64,000 bases of DNA, taken from positions 18,473 to 82,472 of the forward strand of contig NZ_BMRC01000035.1 of NCBI RefSeq assembly GCF_014648435.1, in the 5' to 3' direction. The DNA is from Nonomuraea spiralis. GTDB lineage: Bacteria; Actinomycetota; Actinomycetes; Streptosporangiales; Streptosporangiaceae. The notes under the pieces were generated by a model. That model made no database searches. It worked only from the letters and a program-made list of their open reading frames with translations, and had not been told where the DNA came from. Both the position numbers and the translations under genes were made by a program. Position 1 is the first letter of the stretch. Each line of letters opens with the position of its first letter. Shown here piece by piece: positions 60,918-64,000 of this stretch.

Positions 60918-61130
60918 GTGGATGTGCTCACTGAAGGCGTAGAGCTGAGCCATGCGGATTTGGCGTTACTGGCCGAGCTGGCCAGAGGAGTTACCGTCGA
61001 CCGGGTCGGCAGACGGCTGGATATCAGCGGAAGGACCGTGCGCCGGAGACTGAGGTGCATCTGCGACCGGATCGGCGTGGCCACGGCGATCGAGGCTGTG
61101 GCCTGGGCGGCGCGCCGCCAGCTCATCTAG
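60918..61130 (+). CDS. Tiny stand-alone LuxR-type helix-turn-helix protein
   Basis: 70 residues from a GTG preceded by GGGGGGAGGG with a 6-base spacer; this strong site decides the start over the upstream TTG. Nearly the whole protein is a LuxR/GerE-like DNA-binding domain: LSHADLALLAELARGVTVDRVGRRLDISGRTVRRRLRCICDRIG, with the recognition helix SGRTVRRRL. No receiver or ligand domain is present. It may bind DNA as a dimer, or compete with larger LuxR proteins. Divergent from the P450 gene across 230 bases, so the P450 promoter is a plausible target. Confidence 0.8.
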   Translation: MDVLTEGVELSHADLALLAELARGVTVDRVGRRLDISGRTVRRRLRCICDRIGVATAIEAVAWAARRQLI

Positions 61131-61144
61131 CGGCTTCATCGGGC

Positions 61145-61173
61145 AACGCGCCGGGCCACGGGCCCGGCGCGTT
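61145..61173. terminator. Terminator between the LuxR-like gene and a convergent NlpC/P60 gene
   Basis: AACGCGCCGGGCC and GGCCCGGCGCGTT form a perfect 13-bp stem with a 3-base loop, 15 bases after the small gene's stop; can serve both strands. Confidence 0.85.
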
Positions 61174-61221
61174 CCGTGATGCGAACACCCCGCTCGGTTC
61201 GCGTCGCGAACGTCCGTCCGG

Positions 61222-62265
61222 TCAGTCCGCGATGCGGACGGCGCCGGCGAACGGCCGCCTTCCCATCGGGGCGACCCGGACGACGTCGCCCGTCTGCGGG
61301 GCGTGGACCATCATGCCGCCGCCGATGTAGATGCCGACGTGGTGCAGGTCGGTGTAGAAGAAGACCAGGTCGCCAGGACGTAGCTGGTCACGCGAGACGT
61401 GCGTGCCGGCTGTCCACTGGTCGCCGGTGTAGTGGGGGAGCGAGATGCCCACACGCTGGTACGCGGCCATCACCAGGCCGGAGCAGTCGTAGGAGCTGGG
61501 CCCTTCGGCGCCCCACACGTACGGCTTGAGCTGCTGGGTGAGGGCCCACTTGGCGGCCTGGGCGGCCTTGCCGCTGCCGATGACCGGCAGGTTGACCCGT
61601 ACGGCGCGCGAGCCCGGGCGGCCGGCCTCGCCGATGGCCCGCCGGTAGAGGTTGCCCTCGACCTTGGAGACCAGCTTGGTGATCTTCGAGCGCTTGCTCT
61701 CCAGGTCGCTGACGATCTTCTGGACCTCGGCGATGCGGGTCTTGGCGCCGGCCCTGGCCCGCTCGGCGGTCTCCATGGCCTGGGCGAGCTGGTTGACCTC
61801 CTCGCCCTGCTGCTGCTCCAGCGCGTACGTGGTCGCGGCCCGGTCGAGGAAGGTCTCGGGGTCGTCGGACTGGGCGAAGGCGAGGGCCCGGTCCAGGCCG
61901 CCGGTGATGTAGGCGTTCTGGGCGAGCTGCGTGGCCTTGGCGCGCTTGGCGGCCAGGTCGGACTCGCTGTTGGCCAGCGTCTTCTGGGCGGAGTCGTTGG
62001 CCTTCTGGGCGGCCTTGAGTCGTTCGCGCTGACCGTTGTAGTCCTCGGACAGCGTCTCGATCTCCTCGTGCAGCTTCTCCACCTTGTCGGCGAGCTCGGA
62101 GAGCGGCGGCTTCGGGTCGGCGGCCGCAGAACCGACGGGGACGGCGAACAGGAGCGCGGCGACGGAGACGCCGATGACGCCGAGGCGACGGGAGCGCCTG
62201 GCCTGTTCCCGGGGGCGGGCGTGTCTGCCCGCCGGCTTCCCCTCACGGTCGAGCGTGCGCTTCAC
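61222..62265 (-). CDS. Secreted NlpC/P60 peptidoglycan endopeptidase under c-di-AMP riboswitch
   Basis: 347 residues from GTG 62265 with AGAGGGG upstream; ATG 62283 is less well placed. Signal peptide with an Arg-rich n-region (RRSRRLGVIGVSVAALLFAVPVGSAAA, cleavage near 44), a long coiled coil (about 50-220, LADKVEKLHEEIETLSEDYN), then NlpC/P60 with YDCSGLVMAAYQ near 255, LHHVGIYIGG and MVHAPQTGDVVRVA. RipA-like cell-wall hydrolase that cuts stem peptides. The riboswitch leader links its expression to c-di-AMP, as for resuscitation and wall hydrolase genes in other actinomycetes. Confidence 0.92.
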   Translation of the reverse strand: MKRTLDREGKPAGRHARPREQARRSRRLGVIGVSVAALLFAVPVGSAAADPKPPLSELADKVEKLHEEIETLSEDYNGQRERLKAAQKANDSAQKTLANSESDLAAKRAKATQLAQNAYITGGLDRALAFAQSDDPETFLDRAATTYALEQQQGEEVNQLAQAMETAERARAGAKTRIAEVQKIVSDLESKRSKITKLVSKVEGNLYRRAIGEAGRPGSRAVRVNLPVIGSGKAAQAAKWALTQQLKPYVWGAEGPSSYDCSGLVMAAYQRVGISLPHYTGDQWTAGTHVSRDQLRPGDLVFFYTDLHHVGIYIGGGMMVHAPQTGDVVRVAPMGRRPFAGAVRIAD

Positions 62266-62283
62266 CAACCAAGCCCCTCTCAT

Positions 62284-62405
62284 CGACGCCGGCCGGGTTA
62301 GCTGACGGGTTCGGGCCGGAGCAGCCCTACCGAGATGATCGGATTCACCCCAAGTGGTGGCGCGAGGTGCTCGCCACCGATGGTTCCCCGGCTTCCCTCG
62401 CGGGA
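62284..62405 (-). promoter_or_regulatory. c-di-AMP riboswitch (ydaO-yuaA type)
   Basis: On the minus strand the leader contains GAGGGAAGCCGGGGAACC, GGGGTGAATCCG, GGTAGGGCTGCTCC and CCCGAACCCGTCAGCTAACC. These are the conserved core pieces of the ydaO/yuaA aptamer in the right order, immediately before the ribosome site of the NlpC/P60 gene. In actinomycetes this riboswitch controls wall hydrolases and lowers their expression when c-di-AMP is high. Boundaries are approximate. Confidence 0.88.
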
Positions 62406-62453
62406 ATTGGGCGTGTCTTTCCGCGCGCATTACGCGGAGAACATCGTCGCTGG

Positions 62454-62482
62454 ACACTAATGCACTCCGGGTTCGCGCTCAA
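62454..62482 (-). promoter_or_regulatory. Promoter for the c-di-AMP riboswitch transcript
   Basis: Minus strand TTGAGC (62477-62482), 17 bases, TAGTGT (62454-62459); transcription would start near 62447, giving a leader of about 180 bases. The remaining 62483-62696 shows no gene. Confidence 0.55.
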
Positions 62483-62696
62483 CCGGAACTGCCGACTCTG
62501 TAGAGGTTTCACAACTGAAGGGTCACAAGGTGGTCTCGTGAGTAGCCGTACGGAAGCGGGCTTCTGCCCTGTTTGTCCAAAATTCTGGAGGTCGAGGACT
62601 GGAGGAAAGCTCCAAGTCAGACCGTGTTTGCGTGACCACGAGATGTGATGAGATGCCCGAGACGTGGGATTTAGGGCCGAGCCGTAATGAGATCTG

Positions 62697-62702
62697 TACC
62701 CT
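62697..62702 (+). promoter_or_regulatory. -10 box for leaderless N-acetylglutamate synthase
   Basis: TACCCT, 8 bases before the ATG at 62711. No Shine-Dalgarno is seen. Confidence 0.45.
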
Positions 62703-62710
62703 GGATAGCC

Positions 62711-63280
62711 ATGGAGCAGGTGGCCGAAGTGGCAGTCCCCGAGACCGCGGTCGTGGTCCGGCGCGCGCGCACGCCCGACGTGCGCGCGGTCAGGCGTCTC
62801 GTGGACACCTACGCGGGCGCGGGGCCGCGGCTCCTGGAGAAGGCCACGGTCACGCTGTACGAGGACGTCCAGGAGTTCTGGGTGGCCGAGAGGGGTGGGG
62901 AGGTCGTCGGCTGCGGCGCGCTCCACGTTCTCTGGGAGGATCTCGCCGAGGTTCGTACCGTGGCCGTCGATCCGGCGTGCCGGGGAGCGGGGGTCGGGCA
63001 CCGGATCGTCTCGGCGCTCGTCCGGCAGGCGAAGGATCTGGGGCTGCGGCGTGTATTCTGTCTGACTTTTGAGGTCGACTTCTTCGCGAGGCACGGTTTC
63101 CGCCCCATCCAGGGCACACCGGTCTCACCCGAGGTCTACGCCGAGTTGCTGGCCTCGTACGACGAGGGTGTGGCGGAGTTCCTCGACCTGGAACACGTCA
63201 AGCCGAACACCCTTGGCAACACCCGCATGCTGCTGCATCTGACATCGGGTGACGCGGACCTTGACCACATGGAAAGGTGA
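62711..63280 (+). CDS. argA: Amino-acid N-acetyltransferase (N-acetylglutamate synthase, short ArgA type)
   Basis: 189 residues from ATG 62711. One GNAT domain: VRRARTPDVRAVRRLVDTYAGAG near 17, EVVGCGALHVLWEDLAEVRTVAVDPACRGAGVGHRIV (acetyl-CoA loop CRGAGVGH near 103), and VFCLTFEVDFFARHGF near 129, matching the short actinobacterial N-acetylglutamate synthases (as in Mycobacterium tuberculosis ArgA). It acetylates glutamate, the first step of arginine synthesis. No amino-acid kinase domain is present, unlike E. coli ArgA. No other arg gene lies nearby. Confidence 0.88.
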   Translation: MEQVAEVAVPETAVVVRRARTPDVRAVRRLVDTYAGAGPRLLEKATVTLYEDVQEFWVAERGGEVVGCGALHVLWEDLAEVRTVAVDPACRGAGVGHRIVSALVRQAKDLGLRRVFCLTFEVDFFARHGFRPIQGTPVSPEVYAELLASYDEGVAEFLDLEHVKPNTLGNTRMLLHLTSGDADLDHMER

Positions 63281-63315
63281 TTGTTGATACCTATGTCGAT
63301 ACGTTGGGCAGCACA

Positions 63316-63337
63316 GGCATGTGTCCTGACACGTGCC
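63316..63337. promoter_or_regulatory. Inverted repeat upstream of the Gly-Tyr-Gln repeat gene
   Basis: GGCATGTGTC and GACACGTGCC (9 of 10 complementary, one G-T pair) around CT. It could be a terminator of the N-acetylglutamate synthase gene or an operator. Confidence 0.4.
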
Positions 63338-63365
63338 ACATGCGCACTCGAAGCGAGGTGACACG

Positions 63366-64000
63366 GTGAGCACCGGACAGCCGCCGTATCCACAGGACGA
63401 TTCCGGGGAGAACCCCTCGGAGTACGGGCAGTACCAAGGGCGTCGCCCCGGTGAGCCCGACCCGGACGTCACTGTGGTCGGCTACCGGGCGGACGACGCC
63501 TACGGCCAGCCCCAATACGGACAGCAGCAACAAGGCTACGGCCAGCAACCCCAATACGGTCAGCAACCCCAGCACGGCCAGCAGCAGGGCTACGGCCAGC
63601 AACCCCAGTACGGCCAGCAGGCCGCCTCGGGTCAGCAGGGCTACGGTCAGCAGCAGGGCTATGGGCAGGACGCCCAGTACGGTCAGCAGCAGGGTTACGG
63701 TCAGCAGCCGCAGTCCTCCGGCCAGCAGTACTCCCAGCCCGGCTACGGCCAGCAGGACCAGTACGGCCAGCAGGCCGCCTCGGGTCAGCAGGGTTACGGC
63801 CAGCAGCAGGGCTACGACCAGGGTTACGGCCAGCAGGGCCAGGCCCAGCAGCAGCAGTACGGCCAGCAGGGTTACGGCCAGCAGCCCTCCTCCGGCCAGC
63901 AGCAGGGCTATGGGCAGGACGCCCAGTACGGTCAGCAGCAGGGTTACGGTCAGCAGCCGCAGTCCTCCGGCCAGCAGTACTCCCAGCCCGGCTACGGCCA
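63366..64000 (+). CDS. Gly-Tyr-Gln repeat low-complexity protein (3' end outside window)
   Basis: At least 211 residues from a GTG preceded by GAGGTGA; the frame is open to the window end, so the gene is 3' truncated. The first 45 residues are hydrophilic (STGQPPYPQDDSGENPSEYG, later DPDVTVVGYRADDAYG). From there on the chain is built of GYGQQ, QYGQQ, GQQQ and SSGQQYSQP units, with no charged stretch beyond rare Asp. There is no signal peptide at the N terminus. In actinomycetes, comparable Gln/Tyr/Gly-rich N-terminal regions often precede cytoplasmic or membrane domains in the C-terminal part, which cannot be seen here. Function unknown. Confidence 0.8.
   Translation, partial: MSTGQPPYPQDDSGENPSEYGQYQGRRPGEPDPDVTVVGYRADDAYGQPQYGQQQQGYGQQPQYGQQPQHGQQQGYGQQPQYGQQAASGQQGYGQQQGYGQDAQYGQQQGYGQQPQSSGQQYSQPGYGQQDQYGQQAASGQQGYGQQQGYDQGYGQQGQAQQQQYGQQGYGQQPSSGQQQGYGQDAQYGQQQGYGQQPQSSGQQYSQPGYG
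63501..64000 (+). repeat. GYGQQ repeat region with a 104-bp exact duplication
   Basis: Bases 63648-63751 and 63897-64000 are identical over 104 bases (offset 249, an exact multiple of 3), and the second copy continues past the window edge. A nearly identical QQAASGQQGYGQQ segment also occurs at about 63616 and 63766. The nucleotide identity, not just protein similarity, points to recent in-frame expansion. Confidence 0.9.

Noticed and set aside
63501..64000. CRISPR array at the window end
   Set aside because: The repeat is a coding Gly-Tyr-Gln pattern of variable unit length in one open frame, with no unique spacers.

Overview
The window is very GC-rich DNA, with GTG and TTG starts common, 4-bp start/stop overlaps (ATGA, GTGA, TTGA) and many apparently leaderless genes. 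This points to an actinomycete. The conserved block running from inorganic pyrophosphatase and DacB through TilS, Hpt, FtsH and FolE-P-B-K to PanC, NadB/NadC, CoaX and LysS fits a sporulating actinobacterium. A member of the Streptosporangiales (Nonomuraea-like) is my best guess, as inference from memory of gene order rather than from a search.

Layout. (1) 1-12440: the 3' part of a giant gene for a Tc-toxin A-subunit-like protein (at least 4140 residues). It carries about 33 hemopexin-like repeats in two blocks and TcA neuraminidase-like, pore/coiled-coil and TcB-binding regions. Its 5' end lies outside the window and no TcB or TcC gene is seen downstream. (2) 12636-27012: a DUF305 lipoprotein, then a carbohydrate locus: GntR regulator, sugar ABC transporter (binding protein plus two permeases, no ATPase), GH38-type mannosidase and glucarate-dehydratase-like enolase. 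A leftward operon at the far side encodes a secreted DUF4185/DUF5005-like protein, an aldose-epimerase-like protein and an SDR dehydrogenase. A near-identical 17-bp palindrome lies at the start of the GntR gene and in front of the leftward operon, so the two arms look like one regulon. An S10 carboxypeptidase, an I36-type inhibitor and a lipoprotein sit between them. (3) 27087-32984: ABC-F ATPase, FxLYD-like lipoprotein, a sigma factor fused to a zinc-finger and membrane anchor, an unknown protein and an NlpC/P60 hydrolase. (4) 32988-43229: conserved housekeeping block (ppa, dacB, DUF2342 protease, tilS, hpt, ftsH, folE, folP, folB, folK, DUF3180). (5) 43226-50482: a more variable block with an acyltransferase coupled to an orphan nuoD, DoxX, a cysteine-desulfurase-like enzyme under a SAM-IV-type riboswitch, a P450, a MidA-like methyltransferase and a small chaplin-like secreted protein. 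(6) 50766-58097: DUF2520 protein, panC, a fused nadB-nadC, coaX and lysS, with a small secreted protein on the other strand. (7) 58136-64000: oxidoreductase/HxlR pair, a second P450, a tiny LuxR-type HTH protein, a second NlpC/P60 hydrolase under a c-di-AMP (ydaO-type) riboswitch, N-acetylglutamate synthase, and the start of a Gly-Tyr-Gln repeat protein cut by the window end.

Most notable: the hemopexin-decorated TcA-like giant; the shared-operator glycan regulon; the in-frame NadB-NadC fusion with an intact Shine-Dalgarno and ATG at the domain border; the two riboswitches; the sigma/anti-sigma-like fusion; and the prion-like repeat protein with a 104-bp exact internal duplication. I saw no tRNA, rRNA, CRISPR array, insertion sequence or integrase. 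All family calls are by eye.
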